This document shows positions 1 to 5,195 of a stretch of DNA of 5,195 nt, one piece after another. How positions within the stretch are numbered: the stretch's first letter is position 1; each line of letters starts with the position of its first letter. The position numbers and the translations under genes are program-made. The notes beneath the pieces were generated by a model. That model was not told where the DNA came from. It did not search any database and saw only the letters and a program-made list of their open reading frames with translations. Source of the DNA: CAZVAR01 sp964625225 (GTDB lineage Bacteria; Pseudomonadota; Alphaproteobacteria; JAJUGE01); the NCBI GenBank assembly GCA_964625225.1, contig CAZVAR010000201.1:1-5195 (forward strand), written 5' to 3'.

Positions 1-1106
1 TACTGCACCGAGAAGACGGGCCGATCCTTGCAGCGGAGCCCTTCGAGCGAGCCGTCGAACAGCGAGACGTGAGTCGGCTCCACGCCGGCCGGCAAAGACT
101 CCGCCAGGACCTTGAAGCCGTGATTCTGGCTGGTGATCTCGACCCGCCCGGTGGCCAGCTCCTTGACCGGATGGTTCGCTCCGCGATGGCCGATCTCCAT
201 CTTACGCGTCTCGCCGCCTAGGGCGAGCGCAAGGATCTGGTGCCCGAGACAGATGCCGAAGATCGGCAGGCCGGCGTCCAGCACGCCGCGGATCGCCGGC
301 ACCGCGTAGGCGCCGGTCGCGGCCGGGTCGCCCGGCCCGTTGGACAGGAAGACGCCATCCGGGTCGTGCCGCAGGATCTCCTCGGCGGTCGAACCGGCGG
401 GGACCACCGTCACCTTGCAGCCGAGGCTGGCCAGGGCGCGGAGGATATTGCGCTTGGCGCCGTAATCGACCGCGACCACGTGTCGCTTCGGCGTCTCGAG
501 CCGACCATAGCCGGTGCCGAGCGACCAGAGTGTCTGATCCCAGTTATAGGTCTGACGGGTCGTGACCTCGCCGGCGAGGTCCATGCCCTCGATGCCGGGC
601 CAGGCGCGCGCCTCGGCCATGGCCGCCTCGATGTCGATCCGGCCGTCGCCGGCATGGCAGACGACACCGTTGGGCGCGCCGATGTCGCGGATGCGGCGGG
701 TGAGTTGCCGCGTGTCGACTCCGGTGATGCCGGGCAGGTTCTGGAGCTTGAGCCAGCGGTCGAGATGCTGCGTCGCGCGGAAGTTCGACGGCTCGGTGAT
801 GTCCATCCGCAGGACGACGGCGCGCGCGGCCGGCGTCGCCGCCTCGACGTCCTCCGGGTTGGCCCCGACATTGCCGATATGCGGAAAGGTGAAGGTGATG
901 ATCTGCCCGGCATAGGAGGGATCGGTGATGATCTCCTGATAGCCGGTCATCGCCGTATTGAAGCAGACCTCGCCCACCGCGCGACCCTCGGCGCCCACGC
1001 CGCGGCCCCAGAACACGGTGCCGTCGGCAAGAACGAGGGCGGCCGTAGCATCGCGCGGCTTCGGCGGCGGCGCGCCGAGGGCGCCCGCAGTGGCGGTGTC
1101 GGGCAT
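1..1106 (-). CDS. carA: Carbamoyl-phosphate synthetase small subunit (3' truncated by window edge)
   Basis: CarA is the class I glutamine amidotransferase subunit. It hydrolyses glutamine and passes ammonia to CarB to make carbamoyl phosphate for arginine and pyrimidine synthesis in the cytoplasm. The 368 visible codons show the N-terminal small-subunit domain (about residues 20-150, with GEVCFNTAMTGYQEI and FPHIGNVG) and then the amidotransferase domain (about 207 onward), with VDYGAKRNILR, LSNGPGDP (oxyanion region) and GICLGHQ carrying the catalytic Cys286. The reading frame stays open to the edge and ends at FSVQ, so the usual YHPE with the catalytic His and Glu lies outside. An in-frame TGA at 1124-1122 limits the start to ATG 1118 or ATG 1106. 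I chose 1106 because GAAGGA (1123-1118) lies 11 nt before it, whereas this motif overlaps the ATG at 1118. The outer start would add four residues (MALP). Identity is certain from the motifs; the exact start is not. carB is expected beyond the left edge. Confidence 0.96.
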   Translation of the reverse strand, partial: MPDTATAGALGAPPPKPRDATAALVLADGTVFWGRGVGAEGRAVGEVCFNTAMTGYQEIITDPSYAGQIITFTFPHIGNVGANPEDVEAATPAARAVVLRMDITEPSNFRATQHLDRWLKLQNLPGITGVDTRQLTRRIRDIGAPNGVVCHAGDGRIDIEAAMAEARAWPGIEGMDLAGEVTTRQTYNWDQTLWSLGTGYGRLETPKRHVVAVDYGAKRNILRALASLGCKVTVVPAGSTAEEILRHDPDGVFLSNGPGDPAATGAYAVPAIRGVLDAGLPIFGICLGHQILALALGGETRKMEIGHRGANHPVKELATGRVEITSQNHGFKVLAESLPAGVEPTHVSLFDGSLEGLRCKDRPVFSVQ

Positions 1107-1161
1107 AGGAAGCGCCATCCTTCAAAGTTATCGGCGGCGGGCGACGGGCACCGTCTTCTGG
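1008..1161 (-). repeat. Imperfect inverted repeat bridging the carA leader and carA codons 28-33
   Basis: The arms are 1008-1025 and 1143-1161. Read towards each other they are CCAGAACACGGTGCCGTC (plus strand, 1008-1025) and CCAGAAGACGGTGCCCGTC (minus strand, 1161-1143): 17 matches with one mismatch and one extra C. In carA mRNA the leader arm could pair with the stretch encoding DGTVFW, closing a loop of 117 nt that contains the Shine-Dalgarno sequence and the start codon. The two arms do not encode the same peptide in register, so the match is at the nucleic-acid level. That much complementarity over so short a distance is unlikely by chance even at this GC content. Whether it is a regulatory stem or the scar of a local inverted duplication cannot be told from one sequence. 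Confidence 0.6.
1118..1123 (-). promoter_or_regulatory. Shine-Dalgarno sequence of carA (decides the start)
   Basis: Read on the minus strand this is GAAGGA. It ends 11 nt before ATG 1106, which is long but workable, and it shares its last A with ATG 1118, which makes it useless for that codon. It also begins 4 nt after the TAA of a short upstream reading frame, so a ribosome finishing there would be placed on it. This is the main reason to prefer the 1106 start. Confidence 0.5.
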
Positions 1162-1175
1162 CGAAAGCCGGCCAT
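1128..1175 (-). other. Candidate 15-codon arginine-rich leader ORF of carA
   Basis: The minus strand reads ATG at 1175 to TAA at 1130-1128, encoding MAGFRQKTVPVARRR. The peptide ends in three consecutive Arg codons (CGC CGC CGA) right before the stop. It lies within the predicted carA transcript and its stop is 4 nt upstream of the carA ribosome binding site. Arginine is an end product of the CarAB pathway, so an Arg-ending leader peptide would make sense for attenuation or translational coupling. Against it: there is no clear Shine-Dalgarno sequence before its ATG, and CGN codons are common by chance in such GC-rich DNA. Treat as a hypothesis. Confidence 0.22.
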
Positions 1176-1246
1176 CCGCTTGACGGCGCCGGGCCGAGGC
1201 CCATATGACTGCCGGTCTCAGGGGCGGCCTCCGGCAAGCCGCGCGT

Positions 1247-1275
1247 TAGATAGGGCCCGCTCGTGGTCGGGTCAA
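1247..1275 (-). promoter_or_regulatory. Predicted sigma-70 type promoter of carA
   Basis: The minus strand carries TTGACC (1275-1270) and TATCTA (1252-1247), separated by exactly 17 nt. This is a near-consensus -35 and a good -10 in an otherwise GC-rich intergenic region. Transcription would start near 1240, giving an untranslated leader of about 135 nt before ATG 1106, long enough for regulatory structure. Close to the start, TTGCCGG (1237-1231) can pair with CCGGCAG (1215-1209) as a first leader hairpin. No convincing separate promoter for the divergent yqeY gene was found. Confidence 0.6.
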
Positions 1276-1331
1276 GCGCGAGTTCGCCTCTTAGGCTCCT
1301 CAGGTCAACGACTTGGCTCATGCCATGTCGC

Positions 1332-1360
1332 GCGCCCCGGGCCGCTTCGGCCGGCGGCGC
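1332..1360 (+). other. GC-rich dyad upstream of yqeY
   Basis: GGCCG (1340-1344), the loop CTT and CGGCC (1348-1352) form a perfect 5-bp hairpin. An outer stem of about 7 bp (1332-1338 with 1353-1360) continues it, with single unpaired bases at G1339 and C1355. It lies between divergent genes, so it is not a terminator for either. It is 40 nt before the yqeY start and could be a leader hairpin or a protein-binding dyad. Such dyads also arise by chance in GC-rich DNA. Confidence 0.3.
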
Positions 1361-1381
1361 CGACAGCGTTAAGGCCGACAG
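1359..1381 (+). repeat. Direct repeat GCCGACAG x2 before yqeY
   Basis: GCCGACAG occurs at 1359-1366 and again at 1374-1381, a 15-bp period centred about 30 bp upstream of the yqeY start codon. Tandem short sites like this can be operator half-sites. No known regulator motif is recognised, and chance is possible. Confidence 0.3.
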
Positions 1382-1399
1382 AGTAAGACGGTAGCCCCC

Positions 1400-1855
1400 A
1401 TGCTTCGTTCGCAATTGACCGACGCCCTGAAGCAGGCCATGCGCGGCCGCGACGAAACGGCGGTCTCGACGCTGCGCCTCATCCTTGCTGCGCTGAAGGA
1501 CCGCGACATCGCGGCGCGCGGCAGCGGCAATGCCGACGGGATCGACGATGCGCAGATCCTGGACATGCTCGGCAAGATGGTGAAGCAGCGGCGCGAATCG
1601 ATCGCGCTCTACGAGCAGGGAGGGCGGCTCGATCTCGCCGAGCGCGAGCAGCGCGAGATCGACATCATCAAGCAGTTCCTGCCGGAACAGCTGGACGAAG
1701 GCGAGACCGCCGAGGCGGTCGATGCGACGATCCGGGAGATCGGCGCCGCCAGCATCAAGGATATGGGGCGCTTGATGGCGGAGCTGCGCGCGCGCTATGC
1801 GGGGCGCATGGACTTCGCCAAGGCGAGCGCCATGGCCAAGCAGAAACTGAGCTGA
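1400..1855 (+). CDS. GatB/YqeY domain-containing protein
   Basis: A 151-residue protein of the YqeY family, which is related to the C-terminal tail domain of the GatB subunit of aspartyl/glutamyl-tRNA amidotransferase. The domain is thought to contact tRNA, but the function of the stand-alone proteins is not established. Length and sequence are typical: an N-terminal helix LRSQLTDALKQAMRGRDE, the segment STLRLILAALKDRDIA, the conserved KQRRESIALYEQGGRLDLAE stretch (residues 57-76), EIDIIKQFLPEQL, and a C-terminal KDMGRLMAELRARYAGRMDF. There is no signal peptide or membrane segment. The start at 1400 gives the full N-terminal helix, but no Shine-Dalgarno sequence is visible before it. It is divergent from carA and 127 nt upstream of dnaG on the same strand, and may be co-transcribed with dnaG and rpoD. 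The family is confident, the cellular role is not. Confidence 0.93.
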   Translation: MLRSQLTDALKQAMRGRDETAVSTLRLILAALKDRDIAARGSGNADGIDDAQILDMLGKMVKQRRESIALYEQGGRLDLAEREQREIDIIKQFLPEQLDEGETAEAVDATIREIGAASIKDMGRLMAELRARYAGRMDFAKASAMAKQKLS

Positions 1856-1856
1856 T

Positions 1857-1968
1857 CCGGCGGTCATCCCCAGGATTCGTGACGCCGGCCCGACGGATCG
1901 GGCGCGACGACTGGCCAAGCGGCCGCGTCGGGCCGATATTTCCAGATGGGCGGCCCCGCACCGGGCCG
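1857..1968 (+). other. Tandem stem-loop cluster in the yqeY-dnaG gap
   Basis: Four adjacent candidate hairpins fill the gap. (1) 1857-1866 pairs with 1880-1888, nine base pairs with one bulged G, starting 1 nt after the yqeY stop. (2) 1888-1893 pairs with 1898-1903, six perfect pairs around the loop CGGA. (3) 1905-1909 pairs with 1926-1930, enclosing GGCC AAGC GGCC (1913-1924). (4) CGGCCC (1951-1956) pairs with GGGCCG (1963-1968), ending on the first G of the dnaG Shine-Dalgarno sequence. None is followed by a clear T tract, so a standard intrinsic terminator is not supported. They could be a weak terminator, an RNase processing site or translational control of dnaG. In E. coli the equivalent gap upstream of dnaG carries a terminator that lowers primase expression. 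Confidence 0.4.
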
Positions 1969-1974
1969 GGGAGG
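1968..1974 (+). promoter_or_regulatory. Shine-Dalgarno sequence of dnaG
   Basis: GGGGAGG lies 8 nt upstream of ATG 1983, a near-ideal site and spacing that supports this start codon. Its first base is shared with the 3' arm of the hairpin 1951-1968, so folding of that hairpin could restrict ribosome access. Confidence 0.75.
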
Positions 1975-1982
1975 TCTTCGGG

Positions 1983-3803
1983 ATGAGCTTTCCGCCGCGC
2001 TTTCTCGACGAGCTGCGCGAGCGTATCTCCATCGGCGAAGTCGTGGCGCGGCGGGTCAAGCTGCAGCGCCGCGGCCGCGAACAGACCGGCCTCTGCCCGT
2101 TCCACAACGAGAAGACACCGTCCTTCACCGTCAGCGACGAGAAGGGCTTCTATCACTGCTTCGGTTGCGGAGCGCACGGCGACGCCATCTCCTTCGTCAT
2201 GCAGACGGAGGGTCTCGCCTTTCCCGAAGCGGTCGAGAAGCTGGCGGCTGAGGCCGGGCTCGCGGTGCCGCGGCAGAGCCCGGAGGAGGCGGCGCGCGAG
2301 CGCCGGTCCGCCGACCTGCATCAGGCGCTCGAGGCTGCGTGCGGCTTCTTCGAGACGCAGCTCCGGATGCGGGAGGGGCGGGCGGCGCTCGATTATCTGC
2401 GGTCCCGCGGGCTGGAGCCGGCCACCATCGCCCGGTTCCGGCTCGGTTTCGCGCCGGAGCGGCGCGGCGCACTGGCGGCCGGCCTTGCGCGGGAGGGCGT
2501 GACGCCCGAGCGCCTGGTCGAGGCGGGGCTCCTGAAGCGCGCCGAGGGGCGCGACGATGTCTACGAATACTTCCGCGGGCGCGTCGTCTTTCCGATCACC
2601 GACCGCAGGGGGCGGGTGATCGGCTTCGGCGGCCGCGCCCTGGGCGACGCCCAGCCGAAATATCTCAACTCCCCCGACACGCCGGTCTTTGCCAAGGGCC
2701 GGGTCCTCTACAATCTGGCCCAGGCCCGCGAGGCGGCACGCATCGCCGGCACGGTGATCGTGGTCGAGGGCTATATGGACGTGATCGCGCTGGATCGGGC
2801 GGGGCTCGGCCATGCGGTGGCGCCGCTGGGTACCGCATTGACGGAGGAGCAGATGCGCGAGCTCTGGCGGCTGGCGCCCGAGCCGGTGCTCTGCTTCGAC
2901 GGCGATACGGCCGGGCAGCGGGCGGCAGCCCGCGCGGCGGAACGGGCCCTGCCGCTGCTGGCGCCCGGGCGGTCCCTGCGCTTCGCCGGCCTGCCCCCGG
3001 GCGAGGACCCGGACAGCATCGTCCGGACGCGCGGGGCCGATGCCGTGCGGAGCGTCATCGAGGCGAGCCGGCCATTGGCCGATGTCCTGTGGCAGGCCGA
3101 AACGGCGCGCACACCGCTCGACACGCCGGAGCGCCGCGCGTCGCTGCATCAGCGGCTGCGCGAGCTCGCGCATCGGATCGGCGACCGCACGGTACGCGAC
3201 TATTATCTGAACGATTTCCGTACGCGGCTCGCGCAGCTCTTCGGTCATCGCGACGGGCCCTGGCGCGGCCCGGGCCGGAGGCCTGGCCCGGTTCCGGCTG
3301 CGGACCCGGGCCGGGCCGCGCGGCTGCGCATCATGCGCAACCCGCGGGAGGCGGAACTCCGCCGCACGCAGCTCCACGTGCTGGGGACGCTGATCGAGCA
3401 TCCCAGCCTGATTCCGGAGTTCGAGGAGTTTCTCGCCGATCTCGACTTGCCGGCGGGCGAGCTTGACAGGCTTCGCCTCGAAATTTTAAACGTTTCCACG
3501 GCGGTAAGGGAGCTTGACGCCGATATCCTCGTGTCCCACTTAACCCGGGCCGGGTTTGCGGCCACTCTCGGTCCGATCCTCAGCCGACGGGTGGACGGTG
3601 GCGCGTGGCGGCGGTTTGCGGATGTGGAGCAGGCGAGGATCAGCCTTGAGCACATAGCCACCCGATGGCAGCGCAAGCTCATCGAGCATCATGTCCGTGC
3701 CGAGATCGATCAGCTCGACGAGACCGCGACCGACCAGAAGCTGGAGTCCATTGTAGCTGTTGCCGCGCTCGAGCGAAGCCGGATCTCCGGAGGCGATAGC
3801 TGA
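1983..3803 (+). CDS. dnaG: DNA primase
   Basis: DnaG makes the RNA primers for Okazaki fragments and binds the replicative helicase DnaB at the fork. The 606-residue protein is complete and of normal family length. Residues 38-62 form the CHC2 zinc-binding domain (Cys38, His41, Cys59, Cys62, in LCPFHNEKTPSF and HCFGCGAHGD). The catalytic core contains RFRLGFAP (151-158), PITDRRGRVIGFGGRAL (204-220) and PKYLNSPDTPVFAKGR (225-240). The Toprim motifs are VEGYMD with Glu262 and FDGDTAG with Asp306 and Asp308, which hold the catalytic metal ions. Residues 422-445 are a Gly/Pro/Arg-rich linker, followed by a helical C-terminal helicase-binding domain (about 455-600). The start at 1983 has a strong ribosome binding site. 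rpoD follows after 99 nt on the same strand, the usual dnaG-rpoD pair. Codons 501-522 use AT-rich codons unlike the rest of the gene, coinciding with promoter-like elements. Confidence 0.98.
   Translation: MSFPPRFLDELRERISIGEVVARRVKLQRRGREQTGLCPFHNEKTPSFTVSDEKGFYHCFGCGAHGDAISFVMQTEGLAFPEAVEKLAAEAGLAVPRQSPEEAARERRSADLHQALEAACGFFETQLRMREGRAALDYLRSRGLEPATIARFRLGFAPERRGALAAGLAREGVTPERLVEAGLLKRAEGRDDVYEYFRGRVVFPITDRRGRVIGFGGRALGDAQPKYLNSPDTPVFAKGRVLYNLAQAREAARIAGTVIVVEGYMDVIALDRAGLGHAVAPLGTALTEEQMRELWRLAPEPVLCFDGDTAGQRAAARAAERALPLLAPGRSLRFAGLPPGEDPDSIVRTRGADAVRSVIEASRPLADVLWQAETARTPLDTPERRASLHQRLRELAHRIGDRTVRDYYLNDFRTRLAQLFGHRDGPWRGPGRRPGPVPAADPGRAARLRIMRNPREAELRRTQLHVLGTLIEHPSLIPEFEEFLADLDLPAGELDRLRLEILNVSTAVRELDADILVSHLTRAGFAATLGPILSRRVDGGAWRRFADVEQARISLEHIATRWQRKLIEHHVRAEIDQLDETATDQKLESIVAVAALERSRISGGDS
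3463..3491 (+). promoter_or_regulatory. Candidate sigma-70 type promoter inside dnaG, directed at rpoD
   Basis: A perfect TTGACA (3463-3468) is followed after 17 nt by TTAAAC (3486-3491) within the AT-rich run AAATTTTAAAC, the most AT-rich spot in dnaG. Spacings of 15 or 16 nt give the alternatives TTTTAA and TTTAAA. The -10 overlaps Leu502, encoded by TTA. It would give rpoD its own transcript with a 5' leader of about 400 nt, most of it dnaG coding sequence. No clear intergenic promoter or terminator is visible in the 99-nt dnaG-rpoD gap. Confidence 0.4.
3513..3542 (+). promoter_or_regulatory. Candidate sigma-32-like heat-shock promoter inside dnaG
   Basis: CTTGAC (3513-3518) is separated by 15 nt from TCCCACTTA (3534-3542), which matches 7 of 9 positions of the E. 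coli sigma-32 -10 consensus CCCCATTTA; the -35 core CTTGA also matches. The -10 overlaps Leu520, again a TTA codon. In E. coli the heat-shock promoter of rpoD lies inside the dnaG coding region, so this position is the expected one. The -35 shares GAGCTTGAC with the promoter candidate 51 bp upstream (3459-3467 and 3510-3518). This is a motif match only; no transcript start is known here. Confidence 0.4.
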
Positions 3804-3902
3804 CCCGGTGCTCCGTGCGGGGCCGATCCCGGCAGGGGAGCGATGTATCCGATCCGTCGGCGCAGCGGGCCGGCGCGAGTGTGACGGGGGAAGAGTTCAG
3901 GT

Positions 3903-5195
3903 ATGGCGACGAAACCTGCCGAGACGGAAGCCGAAACCGAAACGCGCGAAGAGGCGTCCGACGGCCCCCTCATGGATGACAGCGCGGCCGTTAAGCGGCT
4001 GGTCGCGAAGGGCAAGGAGCGGGGCTACGTCACTTATGACGAGCTGAATGCGGCGCTTCCGTCCGAGCAAGTGTCCTCGGAGCAGATCGAGGATACGATG
4101 GCGATGCTCTCCGAGCTCGGCATCAACGTCATCGACGGGGAGGAGAGCGACGACGCCGGGGCGTCCGACAAGGGCGCCGAGGACGAAGCCCGCGGCGGCA
4201 ATATCGACGACGAGGACATCGGCCGCACCGACGATCCGGTCCGGATGTATCTGCGCGAGATGGGCAGCGTCGAGCTGCTCTCGCGCGAAGGCGAGATCGC
4301 GATCGCGAAGCGCATCGAGGCCGGCCGTGACAAGATGATCGGCGGCATCTGCGCCAGCCCGGTGGCGGTCGAGGCGCTGCTGGCCTGGCGCGACGCCTTG
4401 GTCTCCGAGCGCATGCTGTTGCGCGATATCATCGACCTCGACGCCACCTATGGCGGCGACCCCGGGGGCAACGGCGTCGCCGCCAACGGTAATGGCGGGA
4501 ACGAGGGCCACGAGGAGGAGGCTTCCGGCGAGGAGGAGGACCGCGACGGCGCCGACCCGGACGGCGACGAGGAGGCCGAGGAGGCGAATCCGTCCTTGGC
4601 GGCGATGGAGCGCGCCCTTCTTCCGGAAGTCCTGGAGAAGCTGGACGCGATCGCCAGCACCTACCGCAAGCTGCACAAGCTTCAGCTCCTGCGCCTCGCC
4701 GAGGCCCAGGGCGAGGCGCAGATGAGCCCGGCCGACACCCGCAAGCACGACAAGCTGCGCGCCACGCTGCACGAGCTGATGCTCGGCATCCGGTTCAACA
4801 ACAGCCGGATCGAAGAGCTGACGGAACGGCTCTACGCGATGAACAAGGAGATCGTCGCGCTGGAGGGCCGGTTGCTGCGGCTCGCGATGAGCTGCAAGGT
4901 CAGCCGCGAAGCGTTCCTCGCCGAGTGGCAGGGCCGGGAACTCGACGCCCGCTGGCTGCGCCGGATCGGGCAGAAGCCCGAGTGGAAGCTCTTCGTCAAG
5001 AACCACGCGGACGAGATCAAGGCCCTGCGCGATCGCATCAACGAGATCTGTATGACCGCGGGGCTGCCGCTGTCCGATTTCCGCAAGATCGTCGCCACCG
5101 TGCAGGAGGGCGAGCGCGAGGCCAGCAAGGCGAAAAAGGAGATGGTCGAGGCCAATCTTCGCCTGGTCATCTCGATCGCCAAGAAATATACGAAT
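3903..5195 (+). CDS. rpoD: RNA polymerase primary sigma factor RpoD (3' truncated by window edge)
   Basis: RpoD is the housekeeping sigma-70 factor that directs RNA polymerase to promoters. The 431 visible codons show region 1.1 (about 28-80, with VAKGKERGYVTYDELNAALP), region 1.2 (about 108-140, with GRTDDPVRMYLREMGSVELL then SREGEIAIAKRIEAG), a long non-conserved region (about 141-400) and the start of region 2.1 (KKEMVEANLRLVISIAKKYT, 411-430). Residues 183-229 inside the non-conserved region are an Asp/Glu/Gly/Asn-rich low-complexity insert, as in many proteobacterial RpoD proteins. Regions 2.2 to 4.2, including the -10 and -35 recognition helices, lie beyond the right edge. ATG 3903 follows GGGGGAAGAG (3886-3895) at 7 nt, a moderate ribosome binding site; the next ATG, codon 24, would still keep region 1.1 but has weaker support. 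Expression probably combines read-through from dnaG with the promoters proposed within dnaG. Confidence 0.97.
   Translation, partial: MATKPAETEAETETREEASDGPLMDDSAAVKRLVAKGKERGYVTYDELNAALPSEQVSSEQIEDTMAMLSELGINVIDGEESDDAGASDKGAEDEARGGNIDDEDIGRTDDPVRMYLREMGSVELLSREGEIAIAKRIEAGRDKMIGGICASPVAVEALLAWRDALVSERMLLRDIIDLDATYGGDPGGNGVAANGNGGNEGHEEEASGEEEDRDGADPDGDEEAEEANPSLAAMERALLPEVLEKLDAIASTYRKLHKLQLLRLAEAQGEAQMSPADTRKHDKLRATLHELMLGIRFNNSRIEELTERLYAMNKEIVALEGRLLRLAMSCKVSREAFLAEWQGRELDARWLRRIGQKPEWKLFVKNHADEIKALRDRINEICMTAGLPLSDFRKIVATVQEGEREASKAKKEMVEANLRLVISIAKKYTN

Noticed and set aside
1061..1140. Direct repeat TCGGCGGCGG at 1061-1070 and 1131-1140
   Set aside because: A simple GGC-rich decamer is expected by chance at this GC content, and no role can be argued.
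240..1208. Open frame on the plus strand (322 codons) opposite carA
   Set aside because: It is antisense to carA, which carries clear catalytic motifs. The composition (Arg, Gly, Asp, His) is typical of a shadow frame, and there is no ribosome binding site.
1911..1940. Possible dnaG promoter CTGGCC-N18-GATATT
   Set aside because: The -35 lacks TTG, the spacing is 18 nt, and the region is better explained by hairpins. Too weak to call.
947..2128. Open frame on the minus strand (393 codons) spanning the carA leader, yqeY and the start of dnaG
   Set aside because: It overlaps three well-supported features, including the carA promoter, and shows no domain. Its part within the carA leader has an ATG at 1204 without a ribosome binding site.
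1755..3401. Long open frame on the minus strand (548 codons) antisense to dnaG and the end of yqeY
   Set aside because: It is the complement of a high-GC coding frame, where stop codons are rare. The translation is rich in Arg, Ala and Pro with no recognisable domain, and it overlaps dnaG, whose motifs are unambiguous.
2339..3466. Alternative plus-strand frame (375 codons) inside dnaG
   Set aside because: It is an out-of-frame reading of dnaG, rich in Arg, Gly and Ala, with no start signal.
3804..3902. Search for a terminator or promoter between dnaG and rpoD
   Set aside because: Only a 4-bp hairpin (GCCG at 3822-3825 with CGGC at 3830-3833) was found, without a T tract, and no promoter pair with acceptable spacing. 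Only the rpoD ribosome binding site is supported here.
3897..5006. Long open frame on the minus strand (369 codons) antisense to rpoD
   Set aside because: It mirrors the rpoD frame and is dominated by Leu, Val and Ala stretches produced by reading GC-rich codons backwards. The hydrophobic run opposite the acidic rpoD insert is an artefact of complementing GAG and GAC codons.

Overview
The window is a GC-rich stretch of core bacterial chromosome, almost certainly from an alphaproteobacterium and most like the Rhodospirillales. This rests on the carA / GatB-YqeY / dnaG / rpoD order, on strong GC preference at third codon positions, and on a primary sigma factor with the long acidic non-conserved region of proteobacterial RpoD. 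The assignment comes from gene order and remembered family sequences, not from a search. There are no mobile elements, tRNA or rRNA genes, CRISPR arrays or signs of gene transfer.

Layout. Positions 1-1106 on the minus strand hold most of carA, the small (glutaminase) subunit of carbamoyl-phosphate synthetase. It is cut off by the left edge just before the HPE part of its catalytic triad. A divergent intergenic region (1107-1399) holds a good sigma-70 type promoter for carA, a leader of about 135 nt with a possible 15-codon arginine-rich leader ORF, and an 18-bp imperfect inverted repeat linking the leader to carA codons 28-33. On the plus strand follow a GatB/YqeY-domain gene (1400-1855), dnaG primase (1983-3803) and the first 431 codons of rpoD (3903 to the right edge, ending inside sigma region 2.1). 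The 127-nt yqeY-dnaG gap is packed with candidate stem-loops, the last of which abuts the dnaG ribosome binding site.

How the genes work together. dnaG and rpoD form the replication/transcription core of the classical macromolecular synthesis operon. The usual first gene rpsU is absent here and a GatB/YqeY gene sits in its place. carA belongs to a separate, divergent transcription unit for arginine and pyrimidine synthesis, and carB is probably to the left of the window.

No novel multi-gene system is visible. The most interesting signals are regulatory. First, two promoter-like elements lie inside the 3' part of dnaG; one resembles sigma-32 heat-shock promoters, and each places its -10 element over one of the only two TTA codons found in dnaG. 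Second, the leader architecture of carA could support arginine- or translation-dependent control.
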